Source: Peribacillus sp044761665 (GTDB lineage: Bacteria; Bacillota; Bacilli; Bacillales; DSM-1321). From it: a DNA stretch of 64,000 bases. Positions 54,065 through 63,738 of the stretch are shown in pieces. Location of the stretch: the NCBI RefSeq assembly GCF_044761665.1, contig NZ_JBIWCW010000004.1, forward strand, positions 310,001-374,000, in the 5' to 3' direction. The number at the start of each line of letters is the position of its first letter. Position 1 is the first letter of the stretch. A program made the position numbers and the translations under genes. The notes beneath the pieces were generated by a model. The model was not told the origin of the DNA, ran no database searches, and worked only from the letters and a program-made list of their open reading frames with translations.

Positions 54065-54430
54065 TTATACAAAAAGCGCAAGCGCCTTGATAGCTCGTGA
54101 AGAAAATAGGGGTTGGACCGTAAGGCGTCCTTTGCCTTATGAGGCCAATCTTCTTTTTCACAGCGAGCTAGGCGCTGGAGCTGGATTATACAAAAAGCGC
54201 AAGCGCCTTGATAGCTCGTGAAGAAAATAGGGGTTGGACCGTAAGGCGTCCTTTGCCTTATGAGGCCAATCTTCTTTTTCACNNNNNNNNNNNNNNNNNN
54301 NNNNNNNNNNNNNNNNNNNNNNNNNNNNNNNNNNNNNNNNNNNNNNNNNNNNNNNNNNNNNNNNNNNNNNNNNNNNNNNNACAGCGAGCTAGGCGCTGGA
54401 GCTGGATTATACAAAAAGCGCAAGCGCCTG
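54065..54430. repeat. Tandem hairpin repeats, 121-base unit, interrupted by assembly gap
   Basis: The unit begins TTATACAAAAAGCGCAAGCG at 54065, again at 54186 (121 bases later) and again at 54407 after the gap. Each unit has terminal inverted arms (AGCGCC..TAGCTCG against CGAGCTAGGCGCT), an inner stem GTGAAGAA / TTCTTTTTCAC, then TTGG-CC / GG-CCAA and AAGGC / GCCTT, so the single strand folds into one long imperfect hairpin. It is a known style of small dispersed repeat in Bacillus-like genomes. No coding potential. The rest of the 54008-54647 region holds no gene that I can support. Confidence 0.85.
54283..54380. other. Assembly gap (98 N)
   Basis: 98 unresolved bases fall exactly inside the tandem repeat: the left flank stops and the right flank resumes at nearly the same point of the 121-base unit (overlap AC). 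The true gap length is therefore unknown and could be any number of units. Confidence 0.98.
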
Positions 54431-54647
54431 GTCAGTTCTCTCAATGGACTCTTGCAAAAGAAAAGCACCTGTCCTGGTCATAGCGTATCCCCCGCAGACA
54501 TGGAGCAAAAAGACTACCGTTACCATCTTACCTTCTTTCCGGCCACTTCACAACATACCATTTCTTCTTTCCTCAAACCTTTTCTGCCCTGTTGCATAAT
54601 TTATATAGAGGAACACATCAGCATATAATCGTAAGGAGGTGAAACCT

Positions 54648-55328
54648 ATGTTTCCAGATAGAAATCGCCCCCCTGGTCCTGGTTTCCAACAACCTAATGG
54701 ACGAAGGATGCAACCACCAGGACCATTTTTTGGGTCACAGCAGCCAAACAACAACTTTTCACAGCCAATGAGAATGGGTCAAGGAAGACCACAAGGCTTT
54801 CAGGGACCACAAGCTTTTCGGAGTCCATTCAATCAACAGCAAAGAAACGATCAGATACCTCCGAAGAAAGAAGGACTATTATCCAGGATGCTAGGTAAAT
54901 CCAAACAAAATGCCGCCCCACCTAACTTATTCGCACCAGCCACCTCCACTACAAATAGTTCTTCAAGAAGTAGTGGAGGCGGAATACTGGATAATTTGAC
55001 TAAACCCGATTCAATCAACAATATGCTCAATAACACGCAAAAGGTTCTTCAAGCTGCCGAACAATTCACTCCAATGGTGCAACAATATGGTCCCGTAATC
55101 AAAAACTTGCCCTCGATGTGGAAGGTGTTCCGCAGTATATCATCAAGCGAAGACGTAGAAAGACCGGCAGAGGAAAACAATCCAAACCAAGTAAACACTA
55201 ATACAGTAATTCAGGACCCTCCTATCAATAACGATAAACGCGAATCCGATATCGCTGTTGAACCGGCAACCGAAGTCCCCCCAAAAAAGACAAGAAATAG
55301 AAGCTCTGGACCTAAGCTTTATATTTAA
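54648..55328 (+). CDS. yqfQ: VrrA/YqfQ family protein
   Basis: 226 residues, ATG 54648 after AAGGAGG. The N-terminal third is low-complexity, rich in Pro, Gln, Asn, Phe and Gly (RPPGPGFQQPNGRR, FQGPQAF), then a Ser-rich linker and a helical region LDNLTKPDSINNMLNNTQ with a downstream YGPVIKNLPSMWKVFRS. VrrA-type proteins have variable-length repeats; they are probably exported or coat-associated. Upstream of ispH as in B. subtilis. Confidence 0.85.
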   Translation: MFPDRNRPPGPGFQQPNGRRMQPPGPFFGSQQPNNNFSQPMRMGQGRPQGFQGPQAFRSPFNQQQRNDQIPPKKEGLLSRMLGKSKQNAAPPNLFAPATSTTNSSSRSSGGGILDNLTKPDSINNMLNNTQKVLQAAEQFTPMVQQYGPVIKNLPSMWKVFRSISSSEDVERPAEENNPNQVNTNTVIQDPPINNDKRESDIAVEPATEVPPKKTRNRSSGPKLYI

Positions 55329-55450
55329 ATCATAAATAATTCAATCCATGGCAACATTCATGAAATATGATATTTTGTAAAATCATCTATGGTCTTATAT
55401 AATAGAAAGGTATAAACGTAAGTTTCTTGCCTTTGAAGGAGGACACATAG

Positions 55451-56398
55451 ATGAAAGTAAATAAAATCTCCCCGCGCGGCTATTGCTATGGCGTAGTGGA
55501 TGCCATGGTCATTGCCCGGAATGCGGCTTTAGATAAAACCTTGCCACGTCCTATTTACATCTTAGGAATGATCGTTCATAACAAGCATGTTACCGATGCT
55601 TTTGAAGAAGAAGGAATCATAACGCTCGACGGCAGCAACCGAAATGAAATCATCAATCAAGTGGAAAAGGGTACTGTCATCTTTACGGCTCACGGTGTTT
55701 CCCCTGAAATCCGAAAGATTGCGAAGGAAAAAGGCCTTGTCACACTTGATGCCACTTGTCCGGATGTTACCGCTACACATGACTTGATTAGGGAAAAAGA
55801 AGCGGAAGGGTATCAAATCATCTATATCGGCAAAAAAGGTCATCCTGAACCTGAGGGAGCCGTTGGTGTAGCTCCTGATGTCGTTCACCTTGTACAAAAT
55901 GCCGACGATGTCGAAGCCTTGTCGTTAAATAGCGAAAAAATCATCGTCACCAATCAAACGACAATGAGCCAATGGGATGTCGTGGATATTATGGAGAAAG
56001 TGAAAGAGAAGTTCCCACATTCTGAAGTCCATAAAGAAATCTGTTTAGCCACACAGGTACGTCAAGAGGCTGTGGCCCAACAAGCTGGAGAAGCTGATGT
56101 TTTAATCGTTGTCGGTGATCCAAAAAGTAATAACTCCAATCGACTTGCACAAGTATCCGAAGAAATTGCAAGCACTACAGCGTATCGCATTGCCGATATT
56201 TCCGAGCTGAACCTCGAGTGGCTAAAAGACGCAAAAACAGTGGCTGTCACTTCCGGAGCGTCCACGCCAACTCCGATCACTAAAGAGGTCATAACATTCC
56301 TGGAACAATATGATCCTAATGAAGAATCGACTTGGAATACGGTAAAGAAAACACCACTGCATAAAATCTTACCTAAAATCAAAGTGAAAAAATCGTAA
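55451..56398 (+). CDS. ispH: 4-hydroxy-3-methylbut-2-enyl diphosphate reductase
   Basis: 315 residues; Fe-S cysteines in GYCYGV (about residue 13), DATCPDVT and EICLATQVRQ. HGVSPEI and SNSNRL-like (KSNNSNRLAQV) are conserved. Last MEP enzyme, making IPP and DMAPP; acts on the product of IspG. Good AAGGAGG ribosome site. Ends at a strong terminator. Confidence 0.97.
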   Translation: MKVNKISPRGYCYGVVDAMVIARNAALDKTLPRPIYILGMIVHNKHVTDAFEEEGIITLDGSNRNEIINQVEKGTVIFTAHGVSPEIRKIAKEKGLVTLDATCPDVTATHDLIREKEAEGYQIIYIGKKGHPEPEGAVGVAPDVVHLVQNADDVEALSLNSEKIIVTNQTTMSQWDVVDIMEKVKEKFPHSEVHKEICLATQVRQEAVAQQAGEADVLIVVGDPKSNNSNRLAQVSEEIASTTAYRIADISELNLEWLKDAKTVAVTSGASTPTPITKEVITFLEQYDPNEESTWNTVKKTPLHKILPKIKVKKS

Positions 56399-56400
56399 AA

Positions 56401-56430
56401 AAAAGCAGCCACCGAGGCTGCCTTTTTTTT
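56401..56430 (+). terminator. ispH terminator
   Basis: AAAGCAGCC / GGCTGCCTTT with eight Ts; probably also serves the convergent yqfO. Confidence 0.88.
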
Positions 56431-56436
56431 GTCCTT

Positions 56437-57555
56437 TTAAATAAATCTAAAAGGGTCTGTATTGATTTCAGAAGATATGAATTCGACATTCAAGTTTTTA
56501 TCATGGCACATCTTTTCCAAAGTTCTTGCTACACCTTTTTTCATCACTTTCTCGACATTATGACCCGGATCCACGATATTCAAACCGATTGCCATGGCAT
56601 CGTGAGCCGTATGATAATACATATCACCTGTTACATACGCATCGGCACCCTTGAATTTAGCGGTCGTGAAGTATTTATTTCCATCTCCACCAAGGACTGC
56701 GACTTTTTTTATTGTACTGTTCAGGTCTCCAACCACACGGACCTTATCCACTTCCAGGGTCTTTTTCACATGCTCTGCAAATTGTTCGAGGGACATTTCT
56801 TCTGCGAGCACCCCAATTTTCCCTAATCCCAAAGATTCGCCTTTGTTCTCCAACTTATAAATATCGTAAGCCACTTCTTCATACGGGTGGGCTTTAATCA
56901 TCGCGGAAAGTAAGGCCTTTTCAATAGTTTTAGGGAATATGCTTTCGATTCGCACTTCCGAAACACTTTCAATCTTTCCTTGTGAACCGATTGACGGCTT
57001 ACTTCCTTCCCCTGGTAAGAAGCGTCCTGTACCCTCAGCCGTAAACGAACAGTAGCTATAATTCCCTAGCGAACCAGCTCCTGCCTTGCCCAAGGCTTCC
57101 CTTAACTTTTCTTCGTCTTCTTTGGGTACATACACAACCAATTTCATTAGAGGAATTTCATGGGTGGGGACGAGGACCTCTGTATTTTGTAGTTGCAGTG
57201 CGTCGGCAAGTAGATCGTTCACTCCACCTTTGGCAACATCCAAGTTGGTGTGTGCGGCATATACGGCAATATCGTGCTTGATTAGTTTTTCGATGATTCG
57301 ACCACTAGCATTTGTTGTATCAATTTTCTTCAATGGCCGATAAATCAAGGGGTGATGAGCAATAATCAGCTCGACACCCTTTTCAATCGCTTCATCCACA
57401 ACTTCTTCCAGGACATCCAGTGCAATCATCACTTTCGAAACTGGCTTATTCAAATGACCGACATGGAGCCCAATCGGATCTCCCTCCATAGCGTATCGTT
57501 TCGGGGAGAATTGCTCGAATAATTCGATTATCTGCATACCATTAGCCGTTTTCAC
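56437..57555 (-). CDS. yqfO: Nif3-like dinuclear metal center protein YqfO
   Basis: 372 residues, GTP cyclohydrolase I type 2/NIF3 family. IIAHHPLIYRPLK and YAAHTNLDVAKGGVND supply metal ligands in the first half, TGDMYYHTAHDA and DPGHNVEKVM in the second; the middle (about residues 130-225, LVVYVPKEDEEKLREALG ... MIKAHPYEEVAYDIY) is the CutA/PII-like insert. Metal-binding hydrolase of unclear substrate. Overlaps the trmK stop by four bases. Confidence 0.92.
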   Translation of the reverse strand: MKTANGMQIIELFEQFSPKRYAMEGDPIGLHVGHLNKPVSKVMIALDVLEEVVDEAIEKGVELIIAHHPLIYRPLKKIDTTNASGRIIEKLIKHDIAVYAAHTNLDVAKGGVNDLLADALQLQNTEVLVPTHEIPLMKLVVYVPKEDEEKLREALGKAGAGSLGNYSYCSFTAEGTGRFLPGEGSKPSIGSQGKIESVSEVRIESIFPKTIEKALLSAMIKAHPYEEVAYDIYKLENKGESLGLGKIGVLAEEMSLEQFAEHVKKTLEVDKVRVVGDLNSTIKKVAVLGGDGNKYFTTAKFKGADAYVTGDMYYHTAHDAMAIGLNIVDPGHNVEKVMKKGVARTLEKMCHDKNLNVEFISSEINTDPFRFI

Positions 57556-58259
57556 CCTTTAAGCACCTCCTCGATGAGATCAACCTGTATTTCTAATTCC
57601 TGCCGCTTCGCTTCTAAACCACTTCGGCCACTTGAATCCAATTGTTCAATAATTCTTTCTAAATGATTCTTCTCATGTTGCCATTTCTTTATGAAGGTTT
57701 CACTGAATTTCTTGCGTAAAAACGGACCGAACATTAGACCAACTTGCTTATTTTCATGATAAGGTTGAAGGGGATTACCTTTTTCAGCAATCAGTATTTC
57801 ATAGATTTTTCCGTCTTCCTCCAGAATATCCTCATCGATTAATTCCCAACCGTTATCGATTAGCCAGTTACGCACGTTGACTGCGCCTACATTGGGTTGA
57901 AGAATCAGTCTCTCTGCCTTCCCCAACTTTTCTTTTCCTTTTTCCAATATACTTGAGATCAATGTCCCGCCCATACCTGCAATGGTAATGCAAGTAGCTT
58001 CATCCGTTTTCAATACCTCTAGCCCATCACCTTTACGGACTTCTATGGCTTCAGATAATCCAGTCGACTTCACTTGTTTAAGAGCGGACTGATAAGGACC
58101 CTCCACTACCTCACCGGCTATGGCATGGTCGCAGTAACCATTTGTTACCGCATAACAAGGCAGATAAGCGTGATCGGATCCGATATCCGCTAGAATGCTT
58201 CCTTTTGGTATATGTAATGCAACACTTTCTAATCTCTTTGATAATTTCTCATGATTCAT
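57552..58259 (-). CDS. trmK: tRNA (adenine22-N1)-methyltransferase
   Basis: 235 residues (YqfN/TrmK). SAM site ADIGSDHAYLPCYAV, catalytic region ITIAGMGGTLISSIL and LQPNVGAVNVRNWL. Methylates A22 of tRNA-Ser and tRNA-Tyr. Coupled with yqfO, the same pair as in many Firmicutes. Confidence 0.94.
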   Translation of the reverse strand: MNHEKLSKRLESVALHIPKGSILADIGSDHAYLPCYAVTNGYCDHAIAGEVVEGPYQSALKQVKSTGLSEAIEVRKGDGLEVLKTDEATCITIAGMGGTLISSILEKGKEKLGKAERLILQPNVGAVNVRNWLIDNGWELIDEDILEEDGKIYEILIAEKGNPLQPYHENKQVGLMFGPFLRKKFSETFIKKWQHEKNHLERIIEQLDSSGRSGLEAKRQELEIQVDLIEEVLKG

Positions 58260-58403
58260 TATAGTATCAACTCTCTTATTTCAAATTCATATTTTACAAT
58301 GTTAGTTTCCCATTAGATTATAACAAGTTCCAAGGAAAAATTACAGAACGAGGGGGAAAAGCCACTTCCATCATAGAAAAAAGAAAATACGGAATAAAAA
58401 AAA

Positions 58404-58441
58404 GCTGATCCAAAACGAATGATACGCTTTGGATCAGCTTC
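58404..58441 (-). terminator. cccA terminator
   Basis: AAGCTGATCCAAA / TTTGGATCAGCTT, thirteen pairs, followed by eight Ts on the minus strand. Confidence 0.92.
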
Positions 58442-58445
58442 ATGA

Positions 58446-58814
58446 CTATTTTAACCCGTGAATATACTTGGCCATCGCATCTAGTTTCGATTCTTCAACT
58501 AAACCTGGAGGCATAGCTCCTCGACCATTGGCAATAACATTTTTAACTTCATCTTCCGAAAGGCGGTCAGCGACACCCTTCAGGGCCGGACCGACACCAC
58601 CTTGATAGGCATCACCATGACATGAGATGCAATTCTGTTTGTAAATGTCTTCAGGTGAAGATGAGGCAGTTTCTTTTTCCTCAGTCTTTGCGCCGCCTTC
58701 TTTTTCTTTAGCAAGGTCCTTGGCATCGCCTAAGCCTTTGAAAGAAAGTAAAAACATAAGCCCAATACCAAAAACCATAATAATAATAAAAGGCATAACT
58801 GGATTGCGATTCAT
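58446..58814 (-). CDS. cccA: Cytochrome c550 (membrane-anchored)
   Basis: 122 residues: N-terminal membrane helix (MPFIIIMVFGIGLMFLL), a Lys/Glu linker, then a haem c domain with CISCHG (about residue 60) and the axial Met in NGRGAMPPG. Small electron carrier on the outer membrane face feeding cytochrome c oxidase. ATG after GGGGAGG. Upstream of sigA as in B. subtilis. Confidence 0.94.
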   Translation of the reverse strand: MNRNPVMPFIIIMVFGIGLMFLLSFKGLGDAKDLAKEKEGGAKTEEKETASSSPEDIYKQNCISCHGDAYQGGVGPALKGVADRLSEDEVKNVIANGRGAMPPGLVEESKLDAMAKYIHGLK

Positions 58815-59046
58815 AGTATTTCCTCCCCTATGTAAAACCTAAACTTACCATATTTAATATTATATACAAATTGCTATATATTATTTTACTCGAAAAGAGT
58901 TTCAAGTAAAAGCCAAAAATAGAATATATTATCTTTTTTCTTAATTTCGTCAAAAACTTATGTATAATTTCGAACTATTTCGAATTTCATTATACAATTC
59001 CCATAATACCCCAATTAAGTAAAACCAAACAAGTTTTCTGAATTAA

Positions 59047-59577
59047 TTATATCAATAAAAAATAAGCGATTACAACTAATCCCAGAAATCCCGCAATAGA
59101 AAAGTAGAGCATCTTGTTCTTTCTGCCAATCCATATCCAAAGCCCACAATTAAAAAATAAACAGATGTATAGGATACTTCTCTTTCCTGGAGCAATTAAC
59201 TCACTGACTTGCACCGTTTCCATCAACACTACCAACGACAATCCTATTAATGACAATTGTAAAAGGATGTTCTTATGAGCGAAACGACGAATTAAAAAAA
59301 GAAAAGCGATGATTGAGAAAGTTGTCACGACCATTTGCATTATGATGGATATTTCAGTAAAATAATTCAAAAATACAACAATAAGAAAAAGAGTACCCAT
59401 TGCCAGTCCACTAAATAGCTCTTTCTTTTCTTTTTTGTTTTTCACGGAGTGCGCCGGTTGGGATTCTCCTTGACTATACAATGCTAATAAATAATTGCAA
59501 TATTGTTCCGGAAGCATACGACTTTCCTTCCAGGAGTTAATTTCTTGAATGATGATTTTCTTTCTTGTTTCATCCAT
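59047..59577 (-). CDS. Multi-pass membrane protein, unknown
   Basis: 176 residues: a polar N-terminal helix pair (NSWKESRMLPEQYCNYLLALYSQGE), followed by about five membrane helices. The N-terminal motif WKE-x-LLP-x-x-Y-C-x-x-L-L-x-L-Y recurs in several Bacillus membrane proteins from memory, but has no assigned role. ATG 59577 without a strong ribosome site (weak GAGG). Between cccA and sigA. The 58815-59046 gap is AT-rich with no visible gene. Confidence 0.75.
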   Translation of the reverse strand: MDETRKKIIIQEINSWKESRMLPEQYCNYLLALYSQGESQPAHSVKNKKEKKELFSGLAMGTLFLIVVFLNYFTEISIIMQMVVTTFSIIAFLFLIRRFAHKNILLQLSLIGLSLVVLMETVQVSELIAPGKRSILYICLFFNCGLWIWIGRKNKMLYFSIAGFLGLVVIAYFLLI

Positions 59578-59687
59578 GAATACACATCCTCATGTCGTTC
59601 TGTTCTTTATAGCGCTAAATTGATGAGTACTTTCCCAGGTATATAGGGTCAATTCCCTTTAAGGAAATATTCTTCGTCAATAGTTAA

Positions 59688-59731
59688 AAAAAGAGCCGCT
59701 CCCGAACGCTGGGCATTCAAAGAGGGCTCTG
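59688..59731 (-). terminator. sigA terminator
   Basis: AGAGCC at the left pairs with GGCTCT at the right of a long loop with inner GCTC pairs, followed by seven Ts on the minus strand. Confidence 0.65.
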
Positions 59732-59745
59732 TATAGGGCATTATT

Positions 59746-60879
59746 CTATTCTAAGAAATCTTTCAAGCGTTTACTACGGCTTGGATGTCTTAGCTTCCGC
59801 AGTGCTTTAGCTTCAATCTGACGAATACGCTCACGGGTAACGCCAAACACTTTACCAACCTCTTCTAGAGTGCGTGTACGGCCGTCATCCAGGCCAAAAC
59901 GAAGGCGCAGGACATTTTCTTCACGATCTGTCAGTGTGTCCAACACATCTTCAAGCTGTTCTTTCAACAGTTCATATGCTGCATGCTCAGATGGAGAGGT
60001 CGCATCTTGGTCTTCAATGAAATCACCTAAGTGGGAATCATCCTCTTCACCTATTGGCGTTTCCAGGGAAACAGGCTCTTGAGCAATTTTCAAGATTTCA
60101 CGAACTTTTTCCGGAGTTAAATCCATATCTTCTGCAATTTCCTCTGGAGAAGGTTCACGTCCAAGATCTTGAAGAAGCTGCCTTTGAACCCTGATCAATT
60201 TATTGATCGTCTCTACCATATGCACCGGGATACGGATTGTTCTTGCTTGGTCGGCAATGGCACGAGTAATGGCCTGACGAATCCACCAAGTTGCATACGT
60301 ACTGAACTTGTATCCTTTACGGTAATCGAATTTCTCTACAGCCTTGATAAGTCCCATATTCCCTTCTTGAATCAAATCAAGGAAAAGCATACCACGACCT
60401 ACATAACGCTTGGCTATACTGACTACCAGACGGAGATTGGCTTCAGCTAGACGACGCTTCGCCTCTTCGTCCCCTTCTTCGATTCGCATCGCCAGAGAGA
60501 TTTCCTCTTCTGCCGAAAGAAGGTCAACCCGACCAATTTCTTTTAGATACATACGGACAGGGTCATTGATCTTAACGCCAGGGGGAACACTTAAATCATT
60601 TAAGTCAAATTCCTCTTCTTTTGCAAGTTTCTTGGAATCTGGATCATCTTCATCGTCTTCTTCCTCACCATCCGTGAGAATTTCGATTCCATTTTCAGCT
60701 AGCACCTCATAGAACTCATCCATTTGATCGGAATCTAATTCGAAACCGCCAATTTTTTCGGCGATTTTTTCTAAGGTCAAAGAGCCTCGTTTTTTACCTA
60801 GCTCTATTAATTTTTCTTTAACCTGTTCAAGGCTAAATTCATTATCAACTTGTTTGGAACGTGCTGGTTTTTCAGCCAT
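59746..60879 (-). CDS. sigA: RNA polymerase housekeeping sigma factor SigA
   Basis: 377 residues. Acidic N-terminal region 1.1 (EEDDEDDPDSKK), region 2 with GNMGLIKAVEKFDYRKGYKFSTYATWWIRQAITR, region 4 with TLEEVGKVFGVTRERIRQIEAKALRKLR. Primary sigma factor. Ends the yqxD-dnaG-sigA operon, 36 bases after dnaG. Confidence 0.98.
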   Translation of the reverse strand: MAEKPARSKQVDNEFSLEQVKEKLIELGKKRGSLTLEKIAEKIGGFELDSDQMDEFYEVLAENGIEILTDGEEEDDEDDPDSKKLAKEEEFDLNDLSVPPGVKINDPVRMYLKEIGRVDLLSAEEEISLAMRIEEGDEEAKRRLAEANLRLVVSIAKRYVGRGMLFLDLIQEGNMGLIKAVEKFDYRKGYKFSTYATWWIRQAITRAIADQARTIRIPVHMVETINKLIRVQRQLLQDLGREPSPEEIAEDMDLTPEKVREILKIAQEPVSLETPIGEEDDSHLGDFIEDQDATSPSEHAAYELLKEQLEDVLDTLTDREENVLRLRFGLDDGRTRTLEEVGKVFGVTRERIRQIEAKALRKLRHPSRSKRLKDFLE

Positions 60880-60915
60880 TAGTTCCCCTCCTTCCAGGAC
60901 TTACACCTAAACAAC

Positions 60916-62724
60916 TTACAACATTTTTCGCAACTTAATGATTTCCATCGCAATTTTTGCGGCAGCAACATAATCACTACGTCTCACTGCATCTTTTTCT
61001 TCAGCCTGTTTTTCTTTTATCTTTAACATCTTTTCATATTTCAACACTTGATTTATACAATCAGTCAGTTCTTTATCGGAAACTTCCTCATTCACTGACA
61101 TCATTTCTATTTCCGAAACGATCCTTCTCAAGTTTGGATCCGGTAAATAAGTAAGGAAAAAGCTTGGATCAGGTTCGTGACCATCTTCATAGAAAGCATA
61201 TAAATAGGTGATGATGGCCTGATGTTCATCTACATGAAAGACTGTTTGTCCAAGTAGCTGTTGGATCTTGTAGGTCATTTCCCTGCTTTTAAGCATATGG
61301 GCAATCAACTTAATCTCAGCATTGTGATGGGCAGGTTTTAATTTATGCTCATATTGCAGGGTCATTTTCTTTTGAGCAGCAGGCTGAGGCAGAGAGCCCT
61401 TTTTACGCTCTGCAAAAAACACCTGTCGCTGTTGCTGTTCTAGCGCATCCAATGAGAGCGTGAATTCAGAGGATAGCTGTCGAAGATAATGATCCCTCTC
61501 CACTGCACTTGGCAAACGCGAAATTTCTTTAAGGACTTCTTCGATATACTGAATTCGATCTCCTTCATTATTCACGTTTTTTCCTCGACGTAAATAATGC
61601 ATTTTGAATGCCATGTAGGTTAGACTGGCCCCTATTACTTCAGAAACAAAGCTTTTCTCACCGAATTCCTTTATGTAGTCATCGGGGTCCATATTATCAG
61701 GCATAAGCGCTACCTTAACGGTAAAGTCTGTTTCCTGTAACATATTAACCGCACGGTTGGCTGCGTTCAAACCTGCGGAATCTGAATCGTAACAGATTAA
61801 AACCTGGTCCGTATTCCTTTTTAAAAGCTGGATGTGCTGGTCGGTTAGAGCGGTTCCCATCGTAGCAACCGAATTCTCTACTCCAGCACGGACTGCTGAA
61901 ATACAGTCGGCAAAGCCCTCGAAAATCACGACTTGTTCTTTCTTGCGAATGTGTGGCCTTGCATGGTGGAAATTATATAAAGTTTTACTTTTATTAAAGA
62001 TCGGTGTTTCGGGGCTGTTCAAATATTTGGGCTCATCGTCCCCCATTGCTCTACCCGAAAACGCAATCGTATTCCCTTGATGATCCATAATTGGAAACAT
62101 GACTCTATTTCTGAAACGGTCAAAGTATGACTCATCTTTTTCCCTGTAAATAATAAGCCCAGCCTGTTCCATAAACTCGGGTGGAAAGCCTCTTTTTAAA
62201 AGAAACTTGGAAACAAAGTCCCATGAATCCAATGAATATCCGATTTGGAACTTTTCAATCGTTTCTTCGGTAAATCCTCTCGCGAGGAGATACTCGAGAG
62301 CTTCCTGGCCTTCCTTTGTATTTACGAGAAGATGATTGTAAAACTTTCGAAGCAAGTCATGGGCTTCCAGCATCTGTTGAGACCCTGCCGGCATATTCGA
62401 CCGTTTGGAATCCTTATTTATTTCAACTTCTAAAGGCACATTCCCTTTTTCGGCCAGGACCTTTGCAGATTCCACAAAATTATAACCTTCTATATCCATT
62501 AAGAAGGTAAAAATATTCCCGCCTGCTCCACAACCAAAACAATGGAAGATCTGCTTCTCTGTGGAAACGGAAAATGATGGCGAGTTTTCACCATGAAAAG
62601 GACAAAGACCGAAATAATTCCGCCCTTGCTTCTTCAGCTGAACATATTCTCCAATCAAGTCGACGATATCCACTGCTTCTCTGATCTGATTTATCTTTTC
62701 ATCTTCTATACGACCATTTGTCAT
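60916..62724 (-). CDS. dnaG: DNA primase
   Basis: 602 residues from ATG 62724 (AAGGTG five bases upstream; matching the 603-residue B. subtilis enzyme). CHC2 zinc motif CPFHGENSPSF ... HCFGCGAGG, RNA polymerase basic motif, TOPRIM EGFADCISAV and CYDSDSAG, C-terminal helicase-binding domain. Makes Okazaki primers. Operon with yqxD and sigA. Confidence 0.97.
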   Translation of the reverse strand: MTNGRIEDEKINQIREAVDIVDLIGEYVQLKKQGRNYFGLCPFHGENSPSFSVSTEKQIFHCFGCGAGGNIFTFLMDIEGYNFVESAKVLAEKGNVPLEVEINKDSKRSNMPAGSQQMLEAHDLLRKFYNHLLVNTKEGQEALEYLLARGFTEETIEKFQIGYSLDSWDFVSKFLLKRGFPPEFMEQAGLIIYREKDESYFDRFRNRVMFPIMDHQGNTIAFSGRAMGDDEPKYLNSPETPIFNKSKTLYNFHHARPHIRKKEQVVIFEGFADCISAVRAGVENSVATMGTALTDQHIQLLKRNTDQVLICYDSDSAGLNAANRAVNMLQETDFTVKVALMPDNMDPDDYIKEFGEKSFVSEVIGASLTYMAFKMHYLRRGKNVNNEGDRIQYIEEVLKEISRLPSAVERDHYLRQLSSEFTLSLDALEQQQRQVFFAERKKGSLPQPAAQKKMTLQYEHKLKPAHHNAEIKLIAHMLKSREMTYKIQQLLGQTVFHVDEHQAIITYLYAFYEDGHEPDPSFFLTYLPDPNLRRIVSEIEMMSVNEEVSDKELTDCINQVLKYEKMLKIKEKQAEEKDAVRRSDYVAAAKIAMEIIKLRKML

Positions 62725-62755
62725 TTTTTCACCTTGCAATTTTGGTGATAGTTTT

Positions 62756-63256
62756 TTAATTCGATATTGAATCCGGATTCCCTGCAAAGTTCGACAAAGT
62801 TTTCAAAAGTTTATTTATAAAATTTGTTCGATCATCCTTTGTAAAGGCTTTCGGTCCTTTCGTATGCTTACCTTGCCTGCGAAGTTTTGCTGACTGATAA
62901 CGCATATCGAGAAGCATTGAAATATTCTCATTTGTATATTCTTTTCCCCTTGGGGATAGAACATAAACGCTTTTAGGTAGCAAGGTACCAGCTAATCCAA
63001 TATCTGCAGTAACAACAATATCACCCTTTTTTACTGAATTAACTATACGAAGATCTGCTGCTTCCTTATCTGCATCGACGTATACCCATTTGCCTTCCGG
63101 ATTGTTCATCATATTTTTATATGATGCAACAAAACAGACATCGATATCATATCTTCTTGCACATTGAAGGATTTCATCTTTCACCGGACATGCATCGGCG
63201 TCAACATGTATCATTGGTTTATTTATCATACCTTTTAATTCTACATCATTCTGCAT
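62756..63256 (-). CDS. yqxD: DUF188 family protein YqxD (YaiI family)
   Basis: 166 residues with MIHVDADACPVKDEI at residues 15-29, the PIN-like DUF188 hallmark, DIVVTADIGLAGTLL and SPRGKEYTNENI. Possibly a nuclease-like fold; activity unknown. Start ATG 63256 has GGGAG about ten bases upstream; internal ATGs exist at residues 10 and 15. First gene of the dnaG-sigA operon. Confidence 0.9.
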   Translation of the reverse strand: MQNDVELKGMINKPMIHVDADACPVKDEILQCARRYDIDVCFVASYKNMMNNPEGKWVYVDADKEAADLRIVNSVKKGDIVVTADIGLAGTLLPKSVYVLSPRGKEYTNENISMLLDMRYQSAKLRRQGKHTKGPKAFTKDDRTNFINKLLKTLSNFAGNPDSISN

Positions 63257-63738
63257 AATCCTTTTTCTCCCCTAAACTTTATCGAGATATAATGAAACTT
63301 CTAACTACCTATGATGAAAAACATGTGCAAAAATTTCATTTCCCTTGCTTATGTCCTACCCTTTAGGTGATCATTCCAACTTATCTCAAGTCAGTATCAA
63401 TTATACTGAATATGTCGAATTTTTTTATGATAAAACCTTGACTTCTTATAATCTTTAGTTTATTCCTTAATAATTAAGTCTAAACCTCAAGATTACTTTT
63501 TTCTCACAATTTTTTATTATAATCTATTTTATTAAAAGATGCTATCATTTAGATGTAGTAATTTATTTTCACAAAAATTATCTTGTGAATATTTTAACAA
63601 AAGAAAAATTATGTAAATATATTCTATATTTTACATCTACATTCCAATCACCCTTAAGCATGAAAATGTGAGCTAACACTAAAAGTGTCCAGCTCACATT
63701 TTGACCGATCTCCATTTGAAGTATAAAAAACCTATCTA
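63257..63738. other. Intergenic region between ppsR and yqxD
   Basis: A 482-base, very AT-rich gap with no supportable gene. It contains a Spo0A-like core TGTCGAA at about 63413-63419 and, at 63660-63704, a strong hairpin AAAATGTGAGCT / AGCTCACATTTT with an internal ACACT/AGTGT stem, which probably ends the ppsR transcript. Promoters of yqxD-dnaG-sigA should lie here. Confidence 0.6.

Noticed and set aside
54065..54430. A CRISPR array
   Set aside because: Units are contiguous 121-base copies with no distinct spacers and no cas genes nearby.
54007..54468. Long frames running through the N gap on both strands
   Set aside because: They are created by treating Ns as open sequence in a non-coding repeat.
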